Shown here: positions 1 through 8,043 of the stretch, one piece after another
Layout of the letters: each line of letters starts with the position of its first letter
How positions within the stretch are numbered: position 1 is the stretch's first letter
Virus record (IMG/VR): IMGVR_UViG_3300043570_000610
Coordinates: 1-53,184 of that record
DNA length: 53,184 bases
Strand: one strand, 5' to 3'
Source: a virus
Made by a program: the position numbers and the translations under genes
Notes under the pieces: model-generated
The model's database searches: none
Told to the model about the DNA's origin: nothing
What the model saw: the letters and a program-made list of their open reading frames with translations, nothing else

Positions 1-561
1 CTTGATCCAAGAGTTAAAATAATTCCATTACCAGAAGATGTCGATGGCACGTTCATTAAAATATGGATGTATGGATTAGAAGACTTAGGTGATGTTCTTT
101 ACTTTGACCTTGATATTAGAATACAAAAAAATGTTGATAATTTATGGAATTATCTTGACGAAACCCCTACAATATGCTATACATATTGGAAGGACATAAG
201 TTGGGTTGACCAAAAGGCACGTTCATATAGCGAACAATATCTTAGTAATTATAATTCAAGTGCTGTTCTGTGGCGTTCTGGTAGTCCAAAAGCAAAGGCA
301 ATATGGGAACACTTTGAAAAAGATGCCGATTACTATATGATTAAATATTGGGGCGACGATAGATTTTTGTGGCATGAAGACTTTGACTTCAAGTGGTTTC
401 CTAAGGGTGAGTTTTATTCGTTTCTCTATGGTGCAGACTACTATGACCCAGAGAAGCGAGTTGTAGATAGATATCGACCAGAATATACCGTTTGTTTATT
501 AAACGGATTAGACTATTTTCCAGGATATGATAAAAAATATGATGAACTTTCTAACAATTAA
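1..561 (+). CDS. Glycosyltransferase-like protein, copy 1 (5' end outside window)
   Basis: The reading frame is open from base 1, so the N-terminus lies outside the window; 186 residues are visible. An FDLDI-type segment (visible residues about 36-40) followed by IQKN resembles the DxD metal/nucleotide-sugar site of GT-A fold glycosyltransferases. A downstream NSSAVLW segment and an aromatic C-terminal part recur in the next three genes. It is the first of four tandem paralogs, each overlapping the next by a few bases, which implies co-transcription and translational coupling. A sugar-transfer role is inferred from the motif; donor and acceptor are unknown. Confidence is high for the gene and moderate for the function. 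Confidence 0.75.
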   Translation, partial: LDPRVKIIPLPEDVDGTFIKIWMYGLEDLGDVLYFDLDIRIQKNVDNLWNYLDETPTICYTYWKDISWVDQKARSYSEQYLSNYNSSAVLWRSGSPKAKAIWEHFEKDADYYMIKYWGDDRFLWHEDFDFKWFPKGEFYSFLYGADYYDPEKRVVDRYRPEYTVCLLNGLDYFPGYDKKYDELSNN

Positions 562-1297
562 ATGGGGTGACAAATACTCATCCGATTATGTGAACAATCT
601 ATATCACATGGTAAAAAAGAATTACACAGGAGAGTTTAGATTTATTTGTTATACGGATGATGCCTCTGATTTAGAGTGCGAAGTTCACCCTATTCCAGAT
701 GATGATTTACTACATCCAAAATACTATTTCGGAAAAGAAGCATTCTGTTTTGATAGAGCCAAGTTTTTAGTTTTTAATTCAGAAGAATGGCTAGATTGTG
801 AGCCAGAAGATAAGTTCTGCTACTTTGATTTGGATATAGTAATTCAAAGTAATATTGATGAGATTGATGCTCTAGCAGAAAAGCCTCGAATAATACATTG
901 TTTGTGGCAACCAGAAAATCAAATAGATGATAGGTTGTTTATCGAGACTAGAGGCACTTTCTTTAACTCTAGTATGATGCTGTGGTCATACGGCCAATGC
1001 CAACAAATATATTATGATGTCTATGAAAATAACGAAATAGTTTTCAAAACATTTTTTAAGGGCAGTGACAACTATCATTATTGGCGTCAACGAGAATTCT
1101 GGAAAAACATTCCCGATACATGGATATACTCTTGGAACAGAGGTCGATATTATCCAGATGATGTAGTGCGTTTCGAGTTTAGAGACGATGCCAAAATCTG
1201 CCTGTTCAATACAGATAATGTTCCCCATCCATCTGCAAAACAACATGTGGAACTAGCAGAATGTAATGATAAAAATATTGTTAGGTTGTGGAAATGA
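542..1297 (+). CDS. Glycosyltransferase-like protein, copy 2
   Basis: About 251 aa. The start at 542 gives MNFLTIKWG, which lines up with the KWGTKY N-termini of the neighbouring paralogs; ATGs at 527 and 539 are alternatives. It carries YFDLDIVIQ near residues 94-102 (DxD-like), then SSMMLWS and a WIYSWNRGRYYP-like C-terminal segment. The KWG N-terminus, DLD motif, SS...LW segment and W-x-YSxN segment occur in the same order in the sister genes, which defines one family. The gene overlaps the previous one by 20 bases. Membership of a GT-A family is inferred; the phage or host target is unknown. Confidence 0.75.
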   Translation: MNFLTIKWGDKYSSDYVNNLYHMVKKNYTGEFRFICYTDDASDLECEVHPIPDDDLLHPKYYFGKEAFCFDRAKFLVFNSEEWLDCEPEDKFCYFDLDIVIQSNIDEIDALAEKPRIIHCLWQPENQIDDRLFIETRGTFFNSSMMLWSYGQCQQIYYDVYENNEIVFKTFFKGSDNYHYWRQREFWKNIPDTWIYSWNRGRYYPDDVVRFEFRDDAKICLFNTDNVPHPSAKQHVELAECNDKNIVRLWK

Positions 1298-2112
1298 GAG
1301 TAAATTACGTTTGTTGTAAGTGGGGCACCAAATATGATGTCGAGTTTGTCAATCGACTTTATCGGATGGCAAAGAAACATACCCCAGATAATTTTGAGTT
1401 TCACTTCTATTGCTATACAGACAACAGTGAAGGTTTTGAAACCGAGATTAAAGTAATAGACTTCCCAGACATTCCCGACATACATCCGAAATACTGGTTT
1501 GGATCTGAAGATTTTAAATACGGCATGGCACGTTGTTGGGACAGACCAAAGACGTTCATCTTCAATACACACAACTTCGCAGACGATAAACCAACTGGAA
1601 GATTTGTCTTTTTCGACCTTGATGTTATCATTCAAAATGATTTGTCGCCAATCATCACTTATGACCTAGAGAACCCTACTAAGTTACGTTCGTGGTGGCA
1701 AGACCCTAGACCCATGAAGTCTCGTAACTTTAAGTTGTCACATGGTGCATATACGAACGGCAGTTGCATGGTGTGGTCAGATGACCAGACAGAATGTATT
1801 TGGCATGATGTCCTAGAACACCAAGAACGTATTTGGTTTACATTCACGGACGGAACAGACAACTATCATAGTTGGCGATGGGGTGACTTTAGTAACACTC
1901 CTTTGTGGAAACATTTCCCAAGCACATTTGCATATTCATATAACAGAGGCAGAGATTGGGCACAGTGCGATTTGCAAGTAGGCATATATAGAAAAGACTG
2001 CATATTATGTGTCTTCAATGTGGACTTACTTCCGTTTCAGGACAATAAACGTGGCAAAGTGAAGCAGGAATCCTTAGTTGATCCCGATTTGTTAGAGCAT
2101 TGGAATGTTTGA
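1294..2112 (+). CDS. Glycosyltransferase-like protein, copy 3
   Basis: About 272 aa and the longest of the four copies. The ATG at 1294 overlaps the TGA of the previous gene (ATGA), and an AGG at 1283-1285 serves as ribosome-binding site; the GTG at 1288 is less likely. Visible features are KWGTKYDVEFVNRLY at the N-terminus, FFDLDVIIQ near residue 107 (DxD-like), NGSCMVWS, and FAYSYNRGRDW near the C-terminus. The order matches the other copies, but the residues differ enough that this is an old duplication or an array of diverged homologs. The predicted activity is transfer of an activated sugar; the acceptor is unknown. Confidence 0.78.
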   Translation: MRVNYVCCKWGTKYDVEFVNRLYRMAKKHTPDNFEFHFYCYTDNSEGFETEIKVIDFPDIPDIHPKYWFGSEDFKYGMARCWDRPKTFIFNTHNFADDKPTGRFVFFDLDVIIQNDLSPIITYDLENPTKLRSWWQDPRPMKSRNFKLSHGAYTNGSCMVWSDDQTECIWHDVLEHQERIWFTFTDGTDNYHSWRWGDFSNTPLWKHFPSTFAYSYNRGRDWAQCDLQVGIYRKDCILCVFNVDLLPFQDNKRGKVKQESLVDPDLLEHWNV

Positions 2113-2795
2113 TGATTAATATTTACACGGTGAAGTGGGGAACAAAATATAGTTCTGATCATGTCAATAAAATACTTGAGCAATGCAAAAAGCACATCAC
2201 TACTGAGTTTAATTTTTATTGCCTGACTGAACAAACGATTGGGTTACACTCCGACGTTATTGTAATTCCTTTTCCAGAGGGTAACTATTATGAAAAGTGG
2301 TGGAACAAATTATACTTGTTTGAGAAACAAGTTGTTACGCAACAAGGAGAGAAACTATTTCTTGATTTAGATATAGTTATTCAGCGCAATATCGATTGCA
2401 TCGTAGACCATAACCCAGAAGATGGTTTAACATTTGTTCGCACTCACTGGCACAACCTAGAGAAAATGAAAGAAGATACGAAGGATACTCCTCGTATGTA
2501 TACAGACCTAAATTCAAGCGTGTTAAGATGGAATGATAACTTAGATGTCGATAGAATAACCAAATTCGTCAGAGATTATCCTGACCAAATGTTTTATTAT
2601 TATCGGGGCCTTGATAATCTTTTCGGTCACCAGAGAGAACGCCTTTTAAATATTGATTTTTTCCCAGATGGTTGGGTTTATAGTTATAACTATGGATACA
2701 TGTGGCCAATCGATACTAGAGAACATGTTCTAAGACCTGAACCACTTATTTGTTTATTCGATTCAATGGAAAGACCACAAGATGTTAAATTATAA
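2112..2795 (+). CDS. Glycosyltransferase-like protein, copy 4
   Basis: About 227 aa. The ATG at 2112 shares its A with the stop of copy 3 (TGATG), giving MINIYTVKWGTKYSS; an upstream TTG at 2100 is a poorer start. It has FLDLDIVIQRNID near residue 84, LNSSVLRW, and GWVYSYNYGYMW in the C-terminal part, the same block order as the sister genes. It is the shortest copy, with smaller loops between blocks. It overlaps the following methyltransferase-like gene by 14 bases. The DxD-type motif supports a GT-A glycosyltransferase, but no substrate can be inferred. Confidence 0.77.
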   Translation: MINIYTVKWGTKYSSDHVNKILEQCKKHITTEFNFYCLTEQTIGLHSDVIVIPFPEGNYYEKWWNKLYLFEKQVVTQQGEKLFLDLDIVIQRNIDCIVDHNPEDGLTFVRTHWHNLEKMKEDTKDTPRMYTDLNSSVLRWNDNLDVDRITKFVRDYPDQMFYYYRGLDNLFGHQRERLLNIDFFPDGWVYSYNYGYMWPIDTREHVLRPEPLICLFDSMERPQDVKL

Positions 2796-3438
2796 TTACT
2801 TAAATAACTATCGTTACTGGGGTGAAGGATTAGAAAAGATCAATCACGAACTGCCATGGAAACATGAAGACTTTCGTAAGTCTTTAAATGCGAATACCAT
2901 GGATGCTGCTATTTGGTTAGTCGAAGAACTATTGAAAGTGAAAGATCTTCCAAAAGAACTTAACATTACAATTCTAAATTCTTGGTTAGGGTTTCCTCTG
3001 GTACCATTACTTTGTGAAAATTTAAATGTCAAAAAAATCAATTTGATCGATATTGATAAAGATGCATTAGAATTATCAAAGGTGTTCAATCGTTACTATA
3101 GTGATAGCGGTGTAGAATTGGACCACATCAATTGGGATGTTCCTTTTGCATATCACGATATTAACGCAATAAATACTGATATAATTGTTTCTATTGGTTG
3201 TGAGACTATGTATCCATTGAAAAATTTAACTACTGCAAATAAAGATTGTATCTTTGCTTGTCAGTCATCTAATGTTTTTAAAGAGATGTATGGCATTAAT
3301 TGTGTCCCAACAATTGAAGAGCATGTTGAGAATGTTGGAATTACTGATGTTTTCTACGAGGGAAAGATTGAACAGTCTTATTGGTCATGGGATGGTAAAG
3401 TAGATTTCGATAGATTTATGGTTATAGGAAGGAAGTAA
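2782..3438 (+). CDS. Class I methyltransferase-fold protein
   Basis: 218 aa. A central segment with ITILNSWLGFPL and, about 20 residues on, INLIDIDKDALEL has the shape of Rossmann-like motifs I and II of class I SAM methyltransferases: a hydrophobic strand and loop, then an acidic residue ending strand 2. The glycine-rich loop is unusual (NSWLGF rather than GxGxG). A related protein lies at the other end of the window (51396-51959) with the same architecture: an N-terminal helix, the motif I-like loop, an acidic pair, and a C-terminal F/Y-R-F/Y-M strand. It is co-transcribed with the glycosyltransferase array. Methyl transfer is inferred and the substrate is unknown. Confidence 0.6.
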   Translation: MLNYNYLNNYRYWGEGLEKINHELPWKHEDFRKSLNANTMDAAIWLVEELLKVKDLPKELNITILNSWLGFPLVPLLCENLNVKKINLIDIDKDALELSKVFNRYYSDSGVELDHINWDVPFAYHDINAINTDIIVSIGCETMYPLKNLTTANKDCIFACQSSNVFKEMYGINCVPTIEEHVENVGITDVFYEGKIEQSYWSWDGKVDFDRFMVIGRK

Positions 3439-3439
3439 T

Positions 3440-4165
3440 ATGGGAAGAGCCAGAGTTGTTGCACCACCACCCGAGGATTATATCCCAGAACCTTTAGTAT
3501 CACTTCCACCAGAGCCAGTTGAAGTAGTTGTAGAAGAGTGGGTTGACGGAAACTTCCAAGAAGAAATTATTGAAGTTGAGATTAATGAACCCTCTCAAGA
3601 AGAACTTGATAGAGAAAAAATCGCGCAAGAAAAACATGAAGAATTGCAGAGACAGAAACTTGCCGTAGTAGAAGATGCGAGAGTAGCGGAAGAAACAATC
3701 GCACGAGCAAAAGAGATTATAGAAAACCCTCCTGTGAAAATTGAGACTGTAGTTGAAACAGTTATAGAAACCGTTCATATTACAGACCCAAAATTGGTAG
3801 AAGAATTACAAGTTCTTAAAGCAGCAAATGAAAAACTTATCGAAGAAAAAGATGCGGTAGAAAAGGCAAGAGAAGACCAGATTGTAAAAATGCGCCAACA
3901 AGCAACAGACAAGCAAGTCAGTCAGTTGAATATGGTGCAGGCAAGAAAACCTACTTTACTTAGTAAAGTAAAAGATTTCTTTCGACGCAGAAGAATCAAA
4001 CTTGCTACCGTTTCTCAGGCGAACTACGAACAGGCAATTATCTACCAAGCATCTGTTGCTGTTCCAAAGATGCTAGACGAAATTGAAAAGATGCATGAAA
4101 GTTTGACTATCTTAGAAGAACTTCTAGCGAAAAACAAAGAACGTCAAAAGATTAAAGTTCGGTGA
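3440..4165 (+). CDS. Coiled-coil protein of unknown function
   Basis: 241 aa with a good ribosome-binding site (AGGAAG about 7 bases before the ATG at 3440). The N-terminus is Pro/Val/Glu-rich (PPPEDYIPEPLV). Residues about 50-165 are a long Glu/Lys/Gln-rich helix with heptad character, probably a coiled coil. A basic patch (KDFFRRRRIKL) follows near residue 185 and a second helix ends the protein. It closes the + strand operon and overlaps the 3' end of the convergent oxygenase-like gene by 14 bases. It could be a structural or scaffold-like protein; I do not recognise a family. Confidence 0.65.
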   Translation: MGRARVVAPPPEDYIPEPLVSLPPEPVEVVVEEWVDGNFQEEIIEVEINEPSQEELDREKIAQEKHEELQRQKLAVVEDARVAEETIARAKEIIENPPVKIETVVETVIETVHITDPKLVEELQVLKAANEKLIEEKDAVEKAREDQIVKMRQQATDKQVSQLNMVQARKPTLLSKVKDFFRRRRIKLATVSQANYEQAIIYQASVAVPKMLDEIEKMHESLTILEELLAKNKERQKIKVR

Positions 4166-4799
4166 AATCTACACCCGTAATATCTTCAACCATTGATTTC
4201 CAGAGGTCCTCATGAGGAACGACATAACCGAGAGTGAGGCGCTTGCTGCGGCTACCAGCACAGTGATAGAAGACCTTATCGGCCTCGCTACGCCTACCGA
4301 AGTAGCCGACCTTGACCGACCATCCCTTGGGGTCCCAAAGAGTGACCATTTCTTTTGTTATTGGATCTAGATATCTAAAGTAGCCGCCATTCTCTTCTGT
4401 ATTATAAGAAAGAAGAATGTTGTGGCCGCTTGCATTCCAGTTTGTGTGCCAGCCCATAAATCCATTTTCTGGATAATAAACATGAACCGCATTGTTCTTA
4501 GCGCCAAGAAACGAAATTAATTCACGATTGAGTTTCTGTTGCTTTTCGCGGTGAGTGGTAGGAACAGTATCTACCATTCCGATATCACAACAGAAAGCAG
4601 TTTCTGGATAGCCTTCATGCTCTCCATCTTTGCTGACAATTTCATTCATATACTTTTCAGAAGTGCCGGTGTCGATATCAAATTGTCGGCGTCTATCCGG
4701 CTCTCTCAATTTGTCATGGTCGGTTTGTGAGAAGAACCAATCCGTATATGGTGTAAGGATTTCCAGAAGTTCTGGATTTATGTTACTGGAAACTTTCAT
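4152..4799 (-). CDS. 2OG-Fe(II) oxygenase-like protein with atypical HTN motif
   Basis: 215 aa. The C-terminal half reads like a double-stranded beta-helix oxygenase: YYPENGFMGWHTNW (H118, N120), a central LLSYNTEENGGYFRY strand pair, KVGYF, then FYHCAGSRSKRLTLGY with H179 and R187, the usual third iron ligand and 2-oxoglutarate-binding Arg. The expected HxD is HTN here, so the acidic iron ligand is replaced by Asn. That could mean altered metal binding, a halogenase-like arrangement or loss of activity. It is the last gene of the fibre operon, sharing one base with the upstream glycosyltransferase. This suggests a role in modifying virion proteins (inference). Confidence 0.6.
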   Translation of the reverse strand: MKVSSNINPELLEILTPYTDWFFSQTDHDKLREPDRRRQFDIDTGTSEKYMNEIVSKDGEHEGYPETAFCCDIGMVDTVPTTHREKQQKLNRELISFLGAKNNAVHVYYPENGFMGWHTNWNASGHNILLSYNTEENGGYFRYLDPITKEMVTLWDPKGWSVKVGYFGRRSEADKVFYHCAGSRSKRLTLGYVVPHEDLWKSMVEDITGVDFTEL

Positions 4800-5497
4800 T
4801 ATTTGTCTCTAACCCACGGTGGTAATGTATAGTGATAGATGACAATCTCTTGTCCCTGTAATTCTTCTTCTTTGTATCCAATTACAAAATTCCATCTTGC
4901 ATCAGGATCTGGAAACCTGCCCGTTCTAACACCAGTATTTCCATATGTCAATAGGCGCCACATTGTAAATGTGTCCCACTGCATTGCATCTGCTGGATAA
5001 TGTTGCCGGTCGTAGCCGGGTTCATTCTGACTACAATATTCTCCCCACCAAGAACTCATTAGTTTCAGTGTCTGTATATTATTACGGTATACAAAAAGAC
5101 CACAATGCTCGGTCATTTCTTCAGTCTCAGATAACTTTGTAAGAGCCGCGTTATATGGCCGATTTGCAGTAAACAAAACGTCTACATCATCTGGAATCTG
5201 ATTAAAGATTTTTTGAATGTCTTCGTGCCGAACTTCTGTATCACAGTCCATATAAACTGTCAAGTCATAAGGTGTTTTATCTAAAGCCCACAGCTTGGCT
5301 CTCTTATGATATGGAACATCATCTGTAATGACATTTTCAAAGATGTCATAGTCTTCTGGTTCCACCCATTCTGCATGAGTGAATAAAGTAATCTTTGCTT
5401 CTGGCCAATAGTCTAGAAGAGACAACGCCGAATTCTTAGCAGCGCGGTAGTAGCCTCTGCGTAAAGATGCTACGTAAACAAAACCATTATTTTCCAT
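4799..5497 (-). CDS. GT-A glycosyltransferase, family-8-like
   Basis: 232 aa. GFVYVASLRRGYYRAAKNSA at the N-terminus followed by YPEAKITLFTH-like strand order, and LTVYMDCDTEV with D84 and D86, match the nucleotide-sugar-binding strand and DxD metal motif of GT8-type (retaining, GT-A fold) transferases. It is unlike the four paralogs at 1-2795 outside the DxD. It overlaps the upstream hypothetical gene by 11 bases and the downstream oxygenase-like gene by one base. It is transcribed directly after the tail-fibre genes, so virion decoration is a plausible role; DNA or host-surface glycosylation are alternatives. Confidence 0.7.
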   Translation of the reverse strand: MENNGFVYVASLRRGYYRAAKNSALSLLDYWPEAKITLFTHAEWVEPEDYDIFENVITDDVPYHKRAKLWALDKTPYDLTVYMDCDTEVRHEDIQKIFNQIPDDVDVLFTANRPYNAALTKLSETEEMTEHCGLFVYRNNIQTLKLMSSWWGEYCSQNEPGYDRQHYPADAMQWDTFTMWRLLTYGNTGVRTGRFPDPDARWNFVIGYKEEELQGQEIVIYHYTLPPWVRDK

Positions 5498-5960
5498 CGC
5501 TCAATGCTTCTTCTGACTGAATCAACATAACGGTATAAGCCATAACTTCAAGCGCAGACTTTGATCTGCGTATCTTGGTCTTTAATGGCTTGTTGGTAGA
5601 ATTCTTGATAGTAGCAATTTCAAATGCTTCTAGTTTAGCCTCAAAAAGAGCCTCATCTTTGCGGCGTTGTTGATCTACCTTAGAGCGTTCCATGCGCTGG
5701 CGAACTTCTTCGGAGCGGCGCTCTTCTCTGCGACGAGTGTTCTCATCAATCTGTTCTTCGGTGAACTTTTCCATAATAGCAATGTAATCTGGATTATTGC
5801 CCTCACCCGACACGGATGCGGGCAATCTCTTACCATCTGGATAGATGATAATAACCATTACTTGCTTTAGTTCTTTATTTAACCAAAAGGGTTCGTCGTA
5901 GTCTTTAGTTTCTACTACTTCACCCGACGGTATAATTACCGTATCTTCATCCACAATCAT
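5487..5960 (-). CDS. Conserved phage protein of unknown function
   Basis: 157 aa with a GGAGAG ribosome-binding site just upstream of the ATG at 5960. The N-terminal half is beta-like and acidic (MIVDEDTVIIPSGEVV, with a DEPFWLNKE turn). Residues about 65-115 form a highly charged Glu/Arg-rich helix (RRREERRSEEVRQRME). The C-terminus is a basic patch plus a hydrophobic helix. It sits between the fibre gene and the glycosyltransferase in one operon. It might be a fibre-assembly chaperone or attachment protein because of its position; the sequence alone does not show this. Confidence 0.6.
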   Translation of the reverse strand: MIVDEDTVIIPSGEVVETKDYDEPFWLNKELKQVMVIIIYPDGKRLPASVSGEGNNPDYIAIMEKFTEEQIDENTRRREERRSEEVRQRMERSKVDQQRRKDEALFEAKLEAFEIATIKNSTNKPLKTKIRRSKSALEVMAYTVMLIQSEEALSDGK

Positions 5961-6004
5961 TCAACTCTCCATAAAAAGAAATAATATAAAGTATATAGTA
6001 TAGT

Positions 6005-7312
6005 TTAAGCGGTACGAATCCAAAGAGATACTGTTGATACTGTATCTTTAGTTGCTTGAATTGTATCGCCTGCATATGTGCCAGAATATGTTCCAGTATA
6101 AGTTCTGCTACCAGCATATGCACCGGTGTATGTACTTGAACCGGCAAAACTATTTGCATACGTACCAGAGTAAGTTCTGGAGCCAGAATAGTTCGCAGAA
6201 TATGTTCTGTCACCAGCAAATGCGCCAGCAAAGTTTGTCGCCGCCGAAACATAGCCCGCGTTAGCATATGTTCTAGTACCAGCAAACGTGCCGCCAACGA
6301 AACCACCAAAAAAGCGAGTATAGCTGGCTGAATATGTTCGTGATCCCGCAAACGGTCTAGTGCCAGAGAAGTTAGTCACGTAAGAACCCGTATATGTTCT
6401 AGTTCCGGAATACGTTGTGCTGTAAGTTCTGGTACCAGAAAAAGTATTTGTGTATCCCGCTGGTGTATACGTTCTAGTCCCAGCATATCCTACGTTAGAA
6501 TATGTTCTAGTACCACCATAGTCGCCGGTATAGTTTGCAGATGCGACTTGCTCACGGGTATCAGAAGCTGAACCCATGCTAACCCAAGTACCAGGAGATG
6601 GCGATGATGCTTGGATCTTATATGTACCAACACTGGTGCTGATAATACGATTTCTGAAATAAGGAATCATTTCCTGAATTTCAGTATCGGTCATTTGCTT
6701 TACGTTATTGCCGCTGTATGTCTTTAGTGGGCGAAGATCGGCATCAGGCGATGTTGTGGCCGCAGTCTTCTGCCAAATATAATAAGTTGTGTTGCCACCA
6801 TTTGCAACATCGGTAATGGTGTATCGTGAGGTCCATGTACCGCCACTTGGCGCCGAACCAGCAAGACGATACTGACCTGCAGTATACTCTGATTCAGTAA
6901 CCATTGCTGTTACCGCTTGGTCAATAATATCATTGCGGATCTGAGCATCTGTCATTTGCTGAATTGCAGCGTCATATTGCAGCGGACGATTTGTTATTGT
7001 ACCTGCATCTTCAGCAGTAATTTGCTTTGCATAATACGTTACAGTGGTTATAGCACCAGTAGCAGGGTGTGTGCCAGTCGCTTCGTCCCGATCTGTATCA
7101 ACAAATGTGCCGATTGCGGTACCAGAAAGTGCGTTTGCTGTATCAATATTGAGGTCGGCGGTGTTAGAACCATTACCTACTGCACCGGCAAATCCTACTG
7201 TGATCTTATTAGCAATATAATTTTTAACTTCCGCATTTGACATGGTTTGCAAACCCTGAAAGTTTGCAGAAGTAATCGGTGTAGTAGATGCTTTGAGCTT
7301 TAAAGGGTTCAT
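6005..7312 (-). CDS. Repeat-containing tail fibre protein
   Basis: 435 aa. The N-terminal half holds three imperfect modules, each beginning with a helix of the type MSNAEVKNYIANKIT, MTDAQIRNDIIDQAV or MTDTEIQEMIPYFRNRI followed by beta segments. Residues about 258-418 are a tandem repeat built on G(T/S)RTY(S/T) with a 9-14 residue spacing, rich in Gly, Thr, Tyr, Ser and Ala; this looks like a repetitive beta fold such as an elongated fibre. The short C-terminus ends SLWIRTA. It lies at the distal end of the baseplate block, next to modification enzymes. Fibre or receptor-binding function is inferred from position and composition. Confidence 0.7.
   Translation of the reverse strand: MNPLKLKASTTPITSANFQGLQTMSNAEVKNYIANKITVGFAGAVGNGSNTADLNIDTANALSGTAIGTFVDTDRDEATGTHPATGAITTVTYYAKQITAEDAGTITNRPLQYDAAIQQMTDAQIRNDIIDQAVTAMVTESEYTAGQYRLAGSAPSGGTWTSRYTITDVANGGNTTYYIWQKTAATTSPDADLRPLKTYSGNNVKQMTDTEIQEMIPYFRNRIISTSVGTYKIQASSPSPGTWVSMGSASDTREQVASANYTGDYGGTRTYSNVGYAGTRTYTPAGYTNTFSGTRTYSTTYSGTRTYTGSYVTNFSGTRPFAGSRTYSASYTRFFGGFVGGTFAGTRTYANAGYVSAATNFAGAFAGDRTYSANYSGSRTYSGTYANSFAGSSTYTGAYAGSRTYTGTYSGTYAGDTIQATKDTVSTVSLWIRTA
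6050..6540 (-). repeat. Degenerate tandem repeat encoding GTRTY motifs
   Basis: Within the fibre gene, the + strand shows recurrent blocks such as TATGTTCTAGTACCA, TAAGTTCTGGAGCCA and TATGTTCTGTCACCA at intervals of roughly 30-45 bases, at least a dozen times. They encode the G(T/S)RTY repeats. Synonymous and non-synonymous differences between copies show that the array is not recent, but its structure could permit slippage and length variation. Confidence 0.75.
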
Positions 7313-7323
7313 TTTCTATAACC

Positions 7324-7806
7324 TTAATTTAGTCTTGTGCCGCTTGAATTAAATACCAACAGAGGTGTCAGTGAATACCAATCTGTAGCATCCTTAGCAA
7401 CAAAAGTAGCAGATGAACCAGCAGCTACCGTGATAGCAACGTTAACCGTTCCACCGTTAATCTTGTCTGATACGTTTGGATAAACTAGAAGATTTGTTGC
7501 AGTAGTATTAACAACTGTATAAGTCAACGAGGCTTCGGCTGTTGGAAGTTTAACACCTGCTCCAGAACCCACTGTAGTGATAATATTATAAACATCCGAA
7601 AGTTCTGTTGCACCAGACTGGTTTGTTCCTGCCGCAGAAACAGTAGCCGAGATGGAAGGCTTTAGGTCGCCCGTTAGAGTAAGATTACCAAACGTAGGAT
7701 TGTCACCCGATTGATACTTATCAGTATTAAGATTGTTGAAGTTATTATCAACTTCGGTATTTGTAAGAGGTGACCCCTTTACGGATCTAAGTATAACTGT
7801 GGCCAT
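7324..7806 (-). CDS. Short tail fibre / virion structural protein
   Basis: 160 aa. The N-terminus MATVILRSVKGSPLTNTEVD, followed by NNFNNLNTDKYQ, is the hallmark start I know from marine myovirus fibre and structural proteins. A Thr/Ala/Val/Gly-rich beta region follows (residues about 45-150), typical of a beta-sandwich fibre tip. It starts four bases after the upstream 77-aa gene ends. A TATAAATA octamer lies about 70 bases upstream (7877-7884), so it may have its own late transcript. Trimerisation and receptor contact are inferred from the family type. Confidence 0.7.
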   Translation of the reverse strand: MATVILRSVKGSPLTNTEVDNNFNNLNTDKYQSGDNPTFGNLTLTGDLKPSISATVSAAGTNQSGATELSDVYNIITTVGSGAGVKLPTAEASLTYTVVNTTATNLLVYPNVSDKINGGTVNVAITVAAGSSATFVAKDATDWYSLTPLLVFNSSGTRLN

Positions 7807-7808
7807 AT

Positions 7809-8042
7809 CTATCTACCTTGGTTCTGTAAGACTTGTTGCAACAACAATTTGATATCTAACATCTCTTGTTTGACACTATTTATATCATTTTCAAATTGTC
7901 GAAGCTGGTTTGTTTGTTCTCTTTCTTTGTTTTTTCTAGCTTTGTATGCTGATAATCCAGCAACATCGGTAGAAATAATGGCTTTTGAATGACCATCTCT
8001 AACATATTTAGTTGTGTCGTCCAGATGATATCTTTGCTGCAT
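7809..8042 (-). CDS. Small coiled-coil virion-associated protein
   Basis: 77 aa. Residues 1-35 are polar (MQQRYHLDDTTKYVRDGHSK). Residues about 36-75 form an amphipathic Gln/Asn/Lys/Leu-rich helix ending in LLLQQVLQNQGR, a likely short trimeric coiled coil. It lies one base after the stop of the 2066-aa structural gene and before a fibre gene, so a connector between baseplate and fibre or a fibre-attachment role is plausible. I do not recognise a named family. Confidence 0.65.
   Translation of the reverse strand: MQQRYHLDDTTKYVRDGHSKAIISTDVAGLSAYKARKNKEREQTNQLRQFENDINSVKQEMLDIKLLLQQVLQNQGR
7877..7884 (-). promoter_or_regulatory. Candidate T4-type late promoter ahead of fibre gene
   Basis: Exact TATAAATA on the - strand inside the 77-aa gene, about 70 bases upstream of the 160-aa fibre gene start at 7806. 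It would allow extra transcription of the fibre genes. Confidence 0.45.
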
Positions 8043-8043
8043 A

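Noticed and set aside
5947-6351. 134-aa - strand ORF overlapping the fibre repeats
   Set aside because: Alternate-frame product of the GTRTY repeat array, with a low-complexity His/Leu pattern that follows from the repeat DNA.
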